A stretch of DNA of 22,586 nucleotides, taken from NCBI GenBank assembly GCA_023422555.1, contig JAFAGQ010000013.1, positions 1-22,586 of the forward strand, written 5' to 3'. Position numbers and translations under genes: made by a program. This DNA is from Pseudomonadota bacterium. GTDB taxonomy: Bacteria; Pseudomonadota; Gammaproteobacteria; Burkholderiales; Burkholderiaceae_B. Position 1 is the stretch's first letter. The number at the start of each line of letters is the position of its first letter. The notes beneath the pieces are model-generated. The model saw nothing but the letters and a program-made list of their open reading frames with translations. It searched no databases and had not been told where the DNA came from. Of this stretch, positions 16,204-22,586 are shown piece after piece.

Positions 16204-16791
16204 TTAATGACGGGTTGCACCCGCGTCGTACTGGGAAACTATCTTCTTCCAGCCTCCCTGCTCCAGCGCTGATGGATCCAGGCTGGCAGGTGCAGTGGCG
16301 GTCTTGCCATCCGCTGAAGAATAGAACCAGACCTGTACCGGCTCGTGGTCGTGTTCGGCAGTAGCAGTCGCGGCTGGCCATGACAAACGCAATAACAAGG
16401 AGCCGGCAATCTGCGTGTCACGGGTAATGCCGGCGTATCCAATGGCTGCGTTATCCTGCAGTAATTGCCAGACGTGATTTCCACGCCGCGCGGTTGCAGA
16501 ATCTGTGGCGAAAGGTGCAATCATCTGATCGGCCAGATCGCTGACGGCAGGCGGTGCTTCTGAAAACTGAATTTCGTCAGCGGCCACCAGCAAATCGGCA
16601 TAAATCCCCTGTTCTGCCGCTGTCAGCCCCCTTCGCGCATCCACCTGATTACTGCCTATGGTGGAATGTGTGTCCGCCGTGGTACGCAACATAATAAAAA
16701 GTGCCGCCAGCACGACAATGGCAGCACAAACTGCCAGCACAATCCGGGTCTCGTATCCCGCGCCGGCAGGCCTGATGGCCTGCACGGTCAT
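16204..16791 (-). CDS. fpvK: Single-TM periplasmic protein (FpvK-like, DUF6162-type)
   Basis: 195 residues. A short cytoplasmic N-terminus, one TM helix (about 18-38, VLAVCAAIVVLAALFIML) and a periplasmic domain make up the chain. The domain has no motif I can tie to an activity. It contains a short His/Asp patch (AEHDHEPVQVW, about residues 147-157) before the last third, and ends GATRH. It overlaps the preceding small gene by ATGA and precedes fpvC, which is the position of FpvK between FpvJ and FpvC in P. aeruginosa. I believe it belongs to the DUF6162-type proteins seen next to metal transporters, but this is from memory of the family and not provable here. Confidence 0.6.
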   Translation of the reverse strand: MTVQAIRPAGAGYETRIVLAVCAAIVVLAALFIMLRTTADTHSTIGSNQVDARRGLTAAEQGIYADLLVAADEIQFSEAPPAVSDLADQMIAPFATDSATARRGNHVWQLLQDNAAIGYAGITRDTQIAGSLLLRLSWPAATATAEHDHEPVQVWFYSSADGKTATAPASLDPSALEQGGWKKIVSQYDAGATRH

Positions 16792-17123
16792 TGGGTAATC
16801 TCGCTCTGATCGATTTCTACAACGTGGCCAGGACCGGCATCAAACAGAATATAGAATTCCTGGTCAGGCTTTTTGAATTCCAATGTGGAATCCTGCGTGA
16901 GCTTACCAGGCAGAATCACCTTCTCATCGTAGGAAATGACATCCAGCGTGACGCCGGGTGCTGCAGATCCATCTGAGAATCCGCCCTTGCACAGGATTTT
17001 GTCTTCGCCGAGAGCTTTACAGGACGCAACCGGATTATGCGCCCACGCTGCGGCGGGCAGAAGGATCAGAAGAGACGCCACGCCGGCCAGAATACCGGAA
17101 CGGGCAGATTGAGCAGGTTTCAT
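16788..17123 (-). CDS. fpvJ: Small exported protein with N-terminal His after cleavage (FpvJ-like)
   Basis: 111 residues with a clear signal peptide (1-28) and cleavage site AWA-H, leaving a mature chain of about 83 residues that begins with histidine. The mature chain has two cysteines (C35 and C45), likely a disulfide, and is beta-rich (VTLDVISYDEKVI, QEFYILFDAG, HVVEIDQSEI). A second histidine, H100, lies in GPGHVVE. It is the first gene of the long cluster, behind the Fur-type promoter, and overlaps the fpvK-like gene by ATGA. P. aeruginosa FpvJ is a small protein of the same operon acting with the FpvC/FpvF binding proteins. The name is assigned by context and size. Confidence 0.6.
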   Translation of the reverse strand: MKPAQSARSGILAGVASLLILLPAAAWAHNPVASCKALGEDKILCKGGFSDGSAAPGVTLDVISYDEKVILPGKLTQDSTLEFKKPDQEFYILFDAGPGHVVEIDQSEITQ

Positions 17124-17207
17124 AGGGTTTTCGTATCAGCGCAGGCCTCACAGCCTATGGCCGCTGACGCATACGCGCCGCAATGGATGAAAAATAATAT
17201 CCGGAAC

Positions 17208-17250
17208 ACTCTAACCCAATTGCACCTTAATGTAAACCATTCTCATTATT
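17208..17250 (-). promoter_or_regulatory. Promoter and Fur-box-like operator of the fpv/pvd cluster
   Basis: On the minus strand TTTACA (-35, 17231-17236), a 17-base spacer and TAGAGT (-10, 17208-17213) form a sigma70-like promoter. A 19-base sequence at 17232-17250 (AATAATGAGAATGGTTTAC) resembles the Fur consensus at about 13 of 19 positions and covers the -35. It is the only strong promoter-like signal in front of fpvJ, which starts 85 bases beyond the -10. Iron-dependent repression is inferred. Confidence 0.6.
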
Positions 17251-17314
17251 ATTTCCAGCAATGCGGCGTGAGTGCAACAGCTTTTTGTCAGCTTTGCCCA
17301 AATTCCGGAATATT

Positions 17315-18235
17315 TCACTTGTGATTGTTATGTTGCGCGAGCGCGCGTTGCGATGCAGCCAGTTCTTCGCTGATCCACGTGCGCAAGGCAGCCAGCGCGG
17401 GCCATTCCCGGAGCGCTGGTCTATATACCAGGTGAATGGCCTGCGCACTATCGTACTCAATTGAAATTGGCGAAAGCCGGATCAACCGTCCATCGCGAAT
17501 GGCATCTGCGGCAAGCAGTTCGCGCGCCAGCGTCAGACCCAGCCCCTGCTCTGCAGCCTGCAGCATCAGTCCCATATCGTTGAACTCTGCCACCGTACTG
17601 AACGGAACCTGCAGTCCAGCTGCGGCAAACCAGGCCTGCCAGGCGTTGCGATCTCCCAGCAGCGGCTCCTTCAGAAAGGCTTCGGGCGCAGCACCCACCA
17701 GACGACGCGCGTCTACCGCACAGCCGACAACAATCAGCGGCATGGGATCATCAAACAATCTGTCGGCCAGTACACCGTGCCAGGGTCCTACTCCCTCACG
17801 AACAGCCGCGTGAAAGCCGTCGCGTTGAAGATCCACTACCTGCTGAGAGGCGGTAATTTCAAGTGCAATATCTGGGTGTCGCTCGTGCCAGCGATCCAGA
17901 CGTGGCAACAACCAGCGATGCGCAAACGAAGGAACCACAGAAATGCGAAGTTTCTTTTCAGCGCTTTGCGAAGCAAGTCTAGCGATCTGCACGCCATCTT
18001 CAATCTGCAGCATGGCGGACTGCACTGAACACAGCAATGCGGCACCGGAGGCGTTAAGCACCAGCCGCCGTCCCTGCCGATCGAACAGTGGAAATCCCAG
18101 ATTGTCTTCCAGCAAGCGAATCTGCTGACTGACGGCGCTATGCGTCAGATGCAGCTGCTCGGCAGCAGCACGAAGGTTCTGCAGCTCGGCCACCTTGTGA
18201 AATGTCGCAAGCGTATTCATGGGAATTCGCAACAT
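17315..18235 (-). CDS. LysR-family transcriptional regulator (GcvA-like)
   Basis: Full-length LysR regulator of about 306 residues. The N-terminal winged helix-turn-helix (NTLATFHKVAELQNLRAAAE, then LTHSAVSQQIRLLEDNLGFPLFDR) is followed by the effector-binding domain (LRISVVPSFAHRWLLPRL, then GFHAAVREGVGPW and FNDMGLMLQAAEQGLGLTLARE), a pattern typical of GcvA-like members. The frame is open to 18319, but I start it at the ATG at 18235 (MLRIPMNTL) because GGAG lies 7 bases upstream and this matches normal LysR N-termini. It is divergent from the small DUF1127-like gene, with two dyads between them, so it likely controls that gene and itself. No link to the iron genes is evident beyond adjacency; they have their own promoter. 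Confidence 0.88.
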   Translation of the reverse strand: MLRIPMNTLATFHKVAELQNLRAAAEQLHLTHSAVSQQIRLLEDNLGFPLFDRQGRRLVLNASGAALLCSVQSAMLQIEDGVQIARLASQSAEKKLRISVVPSFAHRWLLPRLDRWHERHPDIALEITASQQVVDLQRDGFHAAVREGVGPWHGVLADRLFDDPMPLIVVGCAVDARRLVGAAPEAFLKEPLLGDRNAWQAWFAAAGLQVPFSTVAEFNDMGLMLQAAEQGLGLTLARELLAADAIRDGRLIRLSPISIEYDSAQAIHLVYRPALREWPALAALRTWISEELAASQRALAQHNNHK

Positions 18236-18316
18236 GAGTGTCTCCGGATGCAGGCAAAACTGCTGTGGCAGTCTCTCCTGATGGTGTGCCAAAACACACT
18301 GGTAAGCCAAACCGAC

Positions 18317-18357
18317 CAATGATGTTAAAAATCATTGATATTCCAAATGCAATTGGA
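18317..18357. promoter_or_regulatory. Two adjacent dyads in the lysR/DUF1127 divergent region
   Basis: CAATGAT-N7-ATCATTG (18317-18337) is a perfect 7-base inverted repeat. TCCAA-N6-TTGGA (18342-18357) is a second, perfect 5-base one, starting 5 bases further on. Both lie in the AT-rich intergenic DNA between the divergent genes, where LysR proteins usually bind. They are candidate binding sites for the LysR protein. Confidence 0.5.
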
Positions 18358-18430
18358 TAGATAAACTTACCATATGTTTGCTGAATGCGGCAAACGATTG
18401 AGTCATTTTCTGAACTCTTAGGGAATTATC

Positions 18431-18721
18431 ATGACAACTGCCATCAACACCCGTACATGCGCCAACGCCGCGGAGCCTGGCGCTCACCACATCTCGCTGC
18501 AAAGCCGGATCGATCAGGTGATTCACAGTTTGCGCGGCATGGTGCGATCACGCCGGCATTCATTGCAACGCGACGATGATCCCTGGACAAATGCGGTCAG
18601 CCAGGTGCAGCATCTTGATCGTCACGTTTTGAAGGACATCGGTGCCCCGACCTGGGTGATCGACGAAGTCGATCGCCGCCAAAGAGGTCATGACATTCTT
18701 GATAGCAAGTGGAAATGGTGA
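18431..18721 (+). CDS. Small DUF1127-like protein
   Basis: 96 residues, soluble, with no signal peptide or TM segment. Residues 62-80 (LDRHVLKDIGAPTWVIDEV) match the short signature of DUF1127/YjiS-type proteins (L-x-x-x-x-L-x-D-I-G-x), preceded by a basic helix (VIHSLRGMVRSRRHS). Some DUF1127 proteins bind RNA or affect phosphate and carbon metabolism, but no function can be claimed for this one. The ATG has a good AGGGAA site 7 bases upstream. It is divergently transcribed from the LysR gene, an arrangement common in Burkholderiales. The C-terminus ends in DSKWKW. Confidence 0.8.
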   Translation: MTTAINTRTCANAAEPGAHHISLQSRIDQVIHSLRGMVRSRRHSLQRDDDPWTNAVSQVQHLDRHVLKDIGAPTWVIDEVDRRQRGHDILDSKWKW

Positions 18722-18807
18722 GTCAATCTGGCGGGCTGGTCTGCGAGGCGTTCGTTGGCGAATAACCAGTTTGCGATTCTTCCGGTTGCAGGCTATTGGT
18801 CAGCGAG

Positions 18808-21153
18808 TTAACCATTGACCGTTGCGATACGAGGTCCGGCAGCGGAAGCCTTGATTGAAGACAACTCGCCTGCCCGCAACAGACGCAGTCCATTGGCAAC
18901 AACCAGCAGACTGGCTCCCACATCCGCAAAGACCGCCATCCACATGGTGCCCAGACCCAGCAGCACCAGAACCAGAAACACGGCCTTGATACCCAGCGCA
19001 AGGCTGATGTTCTGGATCAGCACCCGGCGCGTCTTACGGGACAACCGCAGAAAAACAGGTATTTTCATCAGATTGTCGTCCATGAGGGCCACATCGGCCG
19101 TTTCAATGGCGGTATCGGATCCCATCGCCCCCATGGCAAAGCCAATATCTGCCTGTGCCAGCGCTGGCGCATCATTCATGCCATCGCCCACCATGCCGAC
19201 CATCGCCCCTTGCTTCTGCAATGCTGTGATAGCCTGCTGTTTGTCTTCGGGTAACAGGCCTGCACGCGCCTGGCTCGCACCACTAGCCGCCGCAATCGTG
19301 TCCACAACGGCCTGATTGTCGCCAGACAGAATCACCGTACTGACACCCTGCCGGTGTAATTGCGCGATGGCTTCGACGCTGCTGTCCTTGATTTGATCGG
19401 CCGCAGTAAACAACATAGCGACGTGACGCTCGTTCATCAGCAGGACAATACTCTGACCGTCTTTCTGGGCAACCTCTACGCGCGTCTGAATGTCTTCAGT
19501 CATCACCGCCAATTCCTGCGCCCATACAGGGCTGCCCAGATACCATGTCTGACCGCTCACTGTACCCTGCACCCCTCTTCCGGCAACCGCAAGAAAATCG
19601 TCTACCTGGTAAAGATCCTCAGCTGCGTTCGTCGGCGCCTGTGCAATTGCACGAGAGACCGGATGATCTGAACGTCCGGCCAGACTGCGTGCAATGCGGT
19701 GCAGCTCGTCTTGCGGCAGACTCTCATTCAACAAAGTGACACCCGTTTGCGCGGGCCGTCCCTGAGTGATGGTGCCGGTTTTATCCAGTGCCAGCCATGT
19801 CATGCGGTGTCCCTGTTCCAGATAAACGCCGCCCTTGATCAGAATGCCCATTCTGGCCGCAGCGGTCAGCCCGCTGACAACGGTCACCGGTGTGGAAATG
19901 ACCAGCGCGCAGGGGCAGGCAATAATCAGCACGACCAGCGCCTGATAAATCCAGTACAGCCATTCCCCACCAAAAAGCAGGGGCGGAATCACCGCCAGTA
20001 GCACAGCCAGAACAACTACGGCCGGTGTGTAATAACGGGAGAATGTGTCCACAAACCGTTGTGTGGGTGCCTTCACTGCCTGCGCTTCTTCAATCTGGGT
20101 AATGATTCGCGCCAGCGTGGTGCTGTCTGAGGTCGCCGTGACTTCCATCTCGATCTCACCGGCTTCATTGATGGTCCCTGCGAATACCGCATCGCCAGGC
20201 TGCTTGTCGACTGGCACACTTTCACCGGTAATGGGCGCCTGATTCACAGTTGTCATACCGCGAACAATGCGGCCATCAAGACCGATACGCTCCCCAGGGC
20301 GAACGCGCACCAGGGCACCTGCGTCAATCTGAGCCACAGGCTGCGTCTGCCATGCTCCGTTGAACTGCACAGTTACCGTTTCGGGCGCCAGATTCATCAA
20401 CCCTGTCACCGCCGCACGGGTTCTGTCCAGCGATTTGGCCTCGATCCATTCAGACAGCGTAAACAATACCATTACCATCGCGGCCTCCGGCCACTGCCCG
20501 ATCAGCAGCGCGCAGGTGACGGCAATACTCATGAGTGCATTGATATTCAGATCACCATAGCGCAATGCGACAAGACCTTTTCGATAGGTATCCGTACCTG
20601 CCAATGCCACAGCAGCAATCGCCGATACAATCACAAACCACTGCGGACCGGCGAACCAATGCGCAAGTTCAGACGCAAGCGCCAATACACCCGCCAGAGC
20701 CAGATGCCACCAGCCTGGCAAGACGCCTCCGGCTATTTTCGGGGACTCTTCGGCAGATGATGTCAGATGGATATCATGGGAATGTCCGTGGGCATGATGA
20801 TCGTGATTTCCGGAATGAGAATGACCGTCTGCATGGGTATGATGAGTGTGACTATGACCCGATGAATGATCATGACATTCGTCTGCCCCGCAACAATCCG
20901 GAACCGCCACTGCGGGACGACGTGATTTACCGTTGTCCAGCTCCGGCGTAAATCCGATTTTCCGGATCGCCTGCAGCACCTCATCCAGCAATTCGGGCTC
21001 ATGGGTGACGGTCAGTATCCGCGACATCAGGTTAAAGCGCAGTTCGGTCACACCGCGCTTTTTCTCCAATGCCTTGCGCAGCAGCCGCTCTTCGGTAGGG
21101 CAATCCATCTGCTCAATCCGTATGGCTGTAACGCGGGTTCCCTGCTCTGACAT
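18808..21153 (-). CDS. cadA: Cd/Zn/Pb-translocating P-type ATPase (CadA/ZntA family)
   Basis: Inner-membrane P1B-type ATPase exporting divalent soft metals, 781 residues. It has an N-terminal HMA domain (about 8-72) with the single-Cys motif MDCPTEE (16-22), then a Cys/His-rich metal-binding stretch (87-130; CCGADEC followed by many HSH/HDH repeats). Catalytic motifs follow: TGES (309-312), the transmembrane CPC (413-415), the phosphorylation site DKTGT (457-461), SDHPVSRAI, GDGMNDAPAL, and in the last TM pair a Lys (GIKAVFLV) and Asp (FADVGAS) that mark the Zn/Cd/Pb subgroup. Divergent from cadR, sharing its promoter region, so it is induced by metal through CadR. No lipoprotein or signal peptidase gene of a pbr operon is nearby. 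Confidence 0.95.
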   Translation of the reverse strand: MSEQGTRVTAIRIEQMDCPTEERLLRKALEKKRGVTELRFNLMSRILTVTHEPELLDEVLQAIRKIGFTPELDNGKSRRPAVAVPDCCGADECHDHSSGHSHTHHTHADGHSHSGNHDHHAHGHSHDIHLTSSAEESPKIAGGVLPGWWHLALAGVLALASELAHWFAGPQWFVIVSAIAAVALAGTDTYRKGLVALRYGDLNINALMSIAVTCALLIGQWPEAAMVMVLFTLSEWIEAKSLDRTRAAVTGLMNLAPETVTVQFNGAWQTQPVAQIDAGALVRVRPGERIGLDGRIVRGMTTVNQAPITGESVPVDKQPGDAVFAGTINEAGEIEMEVTATSDSTTLARIITQIEEAQAVKAPTQRFVDTFSRYYTPAVVVLAVLLAVIPPLLFGGEWLYWIYQALVVLIIACPCALVISTPVTVVSGLTAAARMGILIKGGVYLEQGHRMTWLALDKTGTITQGRPAQTGVTLLNESLPQDELHRIARSLAGRSDHPVSRAIAQAPTNAAEDLYQVDDFLAVAGRGVQGTVSGQTWYLGSPVWAQELAVMTEDIQTRVEVAQKDGQSIVLLMNERHVAMLFTAADQIKDSSVEAIAQLHRQGVSTVILSGDNQAVVDTIAAASGASQARAGLLPEDKQQAITALQKQGAMVGMVGDGMNDAPALAQADIGFAMGAMGSDTAIETADVALMDDNLMKIPVFLRLSRKTRRVLIQNISLALGIKAVFLVLVLLGLGTMWMAVFADVGASLLVVANGLRLLRAGELSSIKASAAGPRIATVNG

Positions 21154-21182
21154 GGCTTTGCTCCAGTTCGTCGTATAATGAC

Positions 21183-21213
21183 ATTGAAAACCCTGAAGTA
21201 ACTACAGAGTCAA
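21183..21213 (-). promoter_or_regulatory. CadR-type operator and long-spacer promoter of cadA
   Basis: On the minus strand TTGACT (-35, 21208-21213) and TTCAAT (-10, 21183-21188) are separated by 19 bases, the long spacer typical of MerR-family-activated promoters. The spacer holds an imperfect dyad, CTGTAGT-TACTTCAG (core of 21190-21210), resembling CadR/PbrR operators. This supports metal-dependent activation of cadA by CadR. Confidence 0.75.
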
Positions 21214-21240
21214 GCAGAAATACACGAATAGGGAAAAAAG

Positions 21241-21672
21241 ATGAAAATCGGAGAATTGGCACGCCTGCAAGGCTGCACCCCGGAAACCATCCGCTTCTAC
21301 GAAAAGGCTGGACTCCTGCCGGAACCGGTACGCAGCGAAGGCAATTACCGCCATTATGGGCAGGAACATGTGCAGCGCCTGCGCTTTATCAGAAACTGCC
21401 GGATCCTGGATATGTCACATGATGAAATCCGGGCGCTTTTGCAGGCTCATGACGAGACGCCGGATGACTGCCAGCCCGTGAATGCGGCCATTGACACTCA
21501 TATCGAACATGTCGAAACGCGTATTCGGGAACTGACTCAACTGAAGGCTCAGCTGGCGTTGTTGCGCAAGCGCTGTACAGTTCCTCACGACGTAAAAAAC
21601 TGTGGCATTTTTCAGGAACTGCAGACGACCGATATGGAAGATCCGCACGTACACGGACACACTCACGTTTGA
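21241..21672 (+). CDS. cadR: MerR-family Cd(II)/Pb(II)-responsive regulator CadR
   Basis: 143 residues. The N-terminal MerR helix-turn-helix (MKIGELARLQGCTPETIRFYEK, YRHYGQEHVQRLRFIRNCRILD) leads to a dimerisation helix (about 80-111) and a metal-binding loop. Metal-site cysteines of the CadR/PbrR subgroup are present at C77 (DDCQPVN), C112 (KRCTVP) and C121 (KNCGIF). The C-terminus is His-rich (HVHGHTHV), as in the Pseudomonas putida CadR. The ATG has AGGGAAAAAAG directly upstream. Divergent from cadA across an 87-base region with a MerR-type operator. It represses cadA without metal and activates it with Cd, Pb or Zn; the exact metal preference cannot be read from sequence. Confidence 0.95.
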   Translation: MKIGELARLQGCTPETIRFYEKAGLLPEPVRSEGNYRHYGQEHVQRLRFIRNCRILDMSHDEIRALLQAHDETPDDCQPVNAAIDTHIEHVETRIRELTQLKAQLALLRKRCTVPHDVKNCGIFQELQTTDMEDPHVHGHTHV

Positions 21673-21680
21673 AATACATG

Positions 21681-21742
21681 ACCCGTTTAGAAAAAACGCC
21701 CGTACGGAAAAGGCCCGTATGGGAAATGGTCGTATAGAAAAG
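21681..21742. repeat. Degenerate ~15-base tandem repeat, about four units
   Basis: Units are ACCCGTTTAGAAAAA plus two bases (21681-21697), GCCCGTACGGAAAAG (21698-21712), GCCCGTATGGGAAAT (21713-21727) and GGTCGTATAGAAAAG (21728-21742), sharing the pattern CCGTAyxGrAAA. Several units contain a small dyad (CCGTACGG, CCCGTATGGG). It lies between the cadR stop and the pstB terminator. Function is unknown; tandem duplication is the simplest origin. Confidence 0.6.
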
Positions 21743-21745
21743 GAA

Positions 21746-21764
21746 AAGGCCGCATCGCGGCCTT
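21746..21764 (-). terminator. Rho-independent terminator of pstB
   Basis: AAGGCCGC-ATC-GCGGCCTT is a perfect 8-bp stem with a 3-base loop. On the minus strand it is followed by TTCCTTTTC, a T-rich tail. It sits about 40 bases past the pstB stop and could also halt cadR transcripts from the other side, though the tail on that strand is poorer. Confidence 0.8.
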
Positions 21765-21780
21765 CATTACATCTGCAATA

Positions 21781-21795
21781 TGGACCTCGGGTCCA
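21781..21795. other. Small hairpin just past the pstB stop
   Basis: TGGACC-TCG-GGTCCA is a perfect 6-bp stem with a 3-base loop, 9 bases past the pstB stop codon and upstream of the main terminator on that strand. No T run follows, so it may be a 3'-end stabilising structure rather than a terminator. Confidence 0.45.
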
Positions 21796-21804
21796 GTCTA
21801 ACGC

Positions 21805-22581
21805 TTAACCGAAACGGCCCGTGATGTAGTCTTCGGTTTCCTTGCGGCGTGGTTTCACGAACATCTGTTCCGTTTCACCGAATTCCATCAGTTCACCCAG
21901 ATACATATACGCCGTGTAGTCTGAACAGCGTGCCGCCTGCTGCATATTGTGCGTCACGATCGCAACGGTATAGTCTTTTTTCAACTCGGTAATGAGCTCT
22001 TCGATTTTCACCGTTGAAATCGGATCCAGTGCCGAACACGGCTCATCCAGCAACAGTACTTCCGGTTTGATCGCAACACCACGCGCGATGCACAAACGCT
22101 GCTGCTGACCACCGGACAGGCCATTGCCGCTCTGTCCCAGTTTGTCTTTTACTTCGTTCCACAGCGCAGCCTTGGTCAGCGCCCATTCCACGCGCTCATC
22201 CATGGCTGCCTTGCTCAGACGCTCGAACAGTTTGACACCGAAAGCCACGTTGTCATAAATGCTCATGGGAAATGGTGTTGGTTTCTGGAAGACCATACCG
22301 ACCTTGGCGCGCAACAGCGAGATGTCGGTATTGGTCGTCAGCAGATTTTCACCGTCCATATTGATCTCACCTTCGGCACGCTGTCCGGGGTAGAGTTCAT
22401 ACATGCGGTTGAACGTGCGCAGCAGTGTGGATTTTCCACAGCCAGAAGGACCAATAAATGCCGTGACCTTGTTTTTGGCGATCCGCATGTTCACGTCTTT
22501 GATAGCGTGAAACTTGCCATAGTAGAAGTTCAGATTCTTGACTTCAATTTTAGTCTGGTCAGTGGTAACCAAGTTTTCCAT
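21805..22581 (-). CDS. pstB: Phosphate ABC transporter ATP-binding protein PstB
   Basis: Cytoplasmic ATPase energising high-affinity phosphate import through PstCA, 258 residues. It has Walker A GPSGCGKST, Q-loop VFQKPTPFPMSIYDNVAFG (a PstB hallmark), signature LSGGQQQRLCIAR, Walker B VLLLDEPCSALDP and H-loop THNMQQAARCSDYTAYMYLGE. The C-terminus ETEDYITGRFG is typical of PstB. It starts at the ATG at 22581, five bases from the window edge; the rest of the pst genes are expected upstream, outside the window. Terminator follows at 21746-21764. It belongs to a different transcription unit from the cad genes. Confidence 0.97.
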   Translation of the reverse strand: MENLVTTDQTKIEVKNLNFYYGKFHAIKDVNMRIAKNKVTAFIGPSGCGKSTLLRTFNRMYELYPGQRAEGEINMDGENLLTTNTDISLLRAKVGMVFQKPTPFPMSIYDNVAFGVKLFERLSKAAMDERVEWALTKAALWNEVKDKLGQSGNGLSGGQQQRLCIARGVAIKPEVLLLDEPCSALDPISTVKIEELITELKKDYTVAIVTHNMQQAARCSDYTAYMYLGELMEFGETEQMFVKPRRKETEDYITGRFG

Positions 22582-22586
22582 GTATG

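Noticed and set aside
1..22586. tRNA or rRNA genes, insertion sequences, CRISPR arrays, attachment sites
   Set aside because: None seen: no transposase or integrase frames, no regularly spaced long repeats, and no recognisable RNA gene.

Overview
The window looks like chromosomal DNA of a Burkholderiales betaproteobacterium, probably Alcaligenaceae (Advenella/Bordetella-like). The reasons are moderate GC, a CadR/CadA pair with the MDCPTE-type metal-binding motif, a pst-type phosphate ATPase, and a LysR regulator divergent from a small DUF1127-like protein. The organism assignment is inference, not read from a marker gene.

Nearly all of 2816-17123 is one co-directional minus-strand gene cluster that I interpret as a siderophore import, iron-release and recycling machine of the pyoverdine (Fpv/Pvd) type. 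In transcription order it encodes: a small periplasmic protein (FpvJ-like), a single-TM periplasmic protein (FpvK-like), metal-binding SBP FpvC, ABC ATPase FpvD, permease FpvE, a second divergent SBP FpvF, a PepSY-type four-TM membrane reductase FpvG, a single-TM CxxC protein FpvH, a FecI-type ECF sigma factor, a FecR-type anti-sigma, an FpvA/FecA-type TonB-dependent transducer with an STN domain, and a MacA/MacB-like efflux pair matching PvdR/PvdT. Genes C-D-E-F are joined by ATGA overlaps, as are J-K and G-H. A sigma70-like promoter overlapped by a Fur-box-like sequence sits in front of the first gene. A second siderophore receptor without an STN domain follows at 222-2480 and has its own Fur-box/TATAAT promoter. 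No siderophore biosynthesis gene is present in the window.

The gene set matches the Pseudomonas aeruginosa fpvGHJK-fpvCDEF, fpvI-fpvR-fpvA and pvdRT functions, but the order is circularly permuted (JKCDEF-GH) and fused into one array with the signalling and efflux genes. Expected working: the transducer binds ferric siderophore and signals through FecR to the sigma factor; TonB-driven import delivers it to the periplasm; FpvG, helped by H, J and K, reduces iron off the siderophore; FpvC/FpvF with FpvDE import the iron; PvdRT exports the emptied siderophore.

The right part (17315-22586) is a set of separate units: a LysR regulator divergent from a DUF1127-like small protein with two dyads between them, a Cd/Zn/Pb P-type ATPase (cadA) divergent from its MerR-type regulator (cadR) around a classic long-spacer promoter, a short degenerate tandem repeat, a strong terminator, and pstB. 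The left edge holds the first 42 codons of an exported protein that cannot be identified. No RNA genes, insertion sequences or CRISPR arrays were seen.
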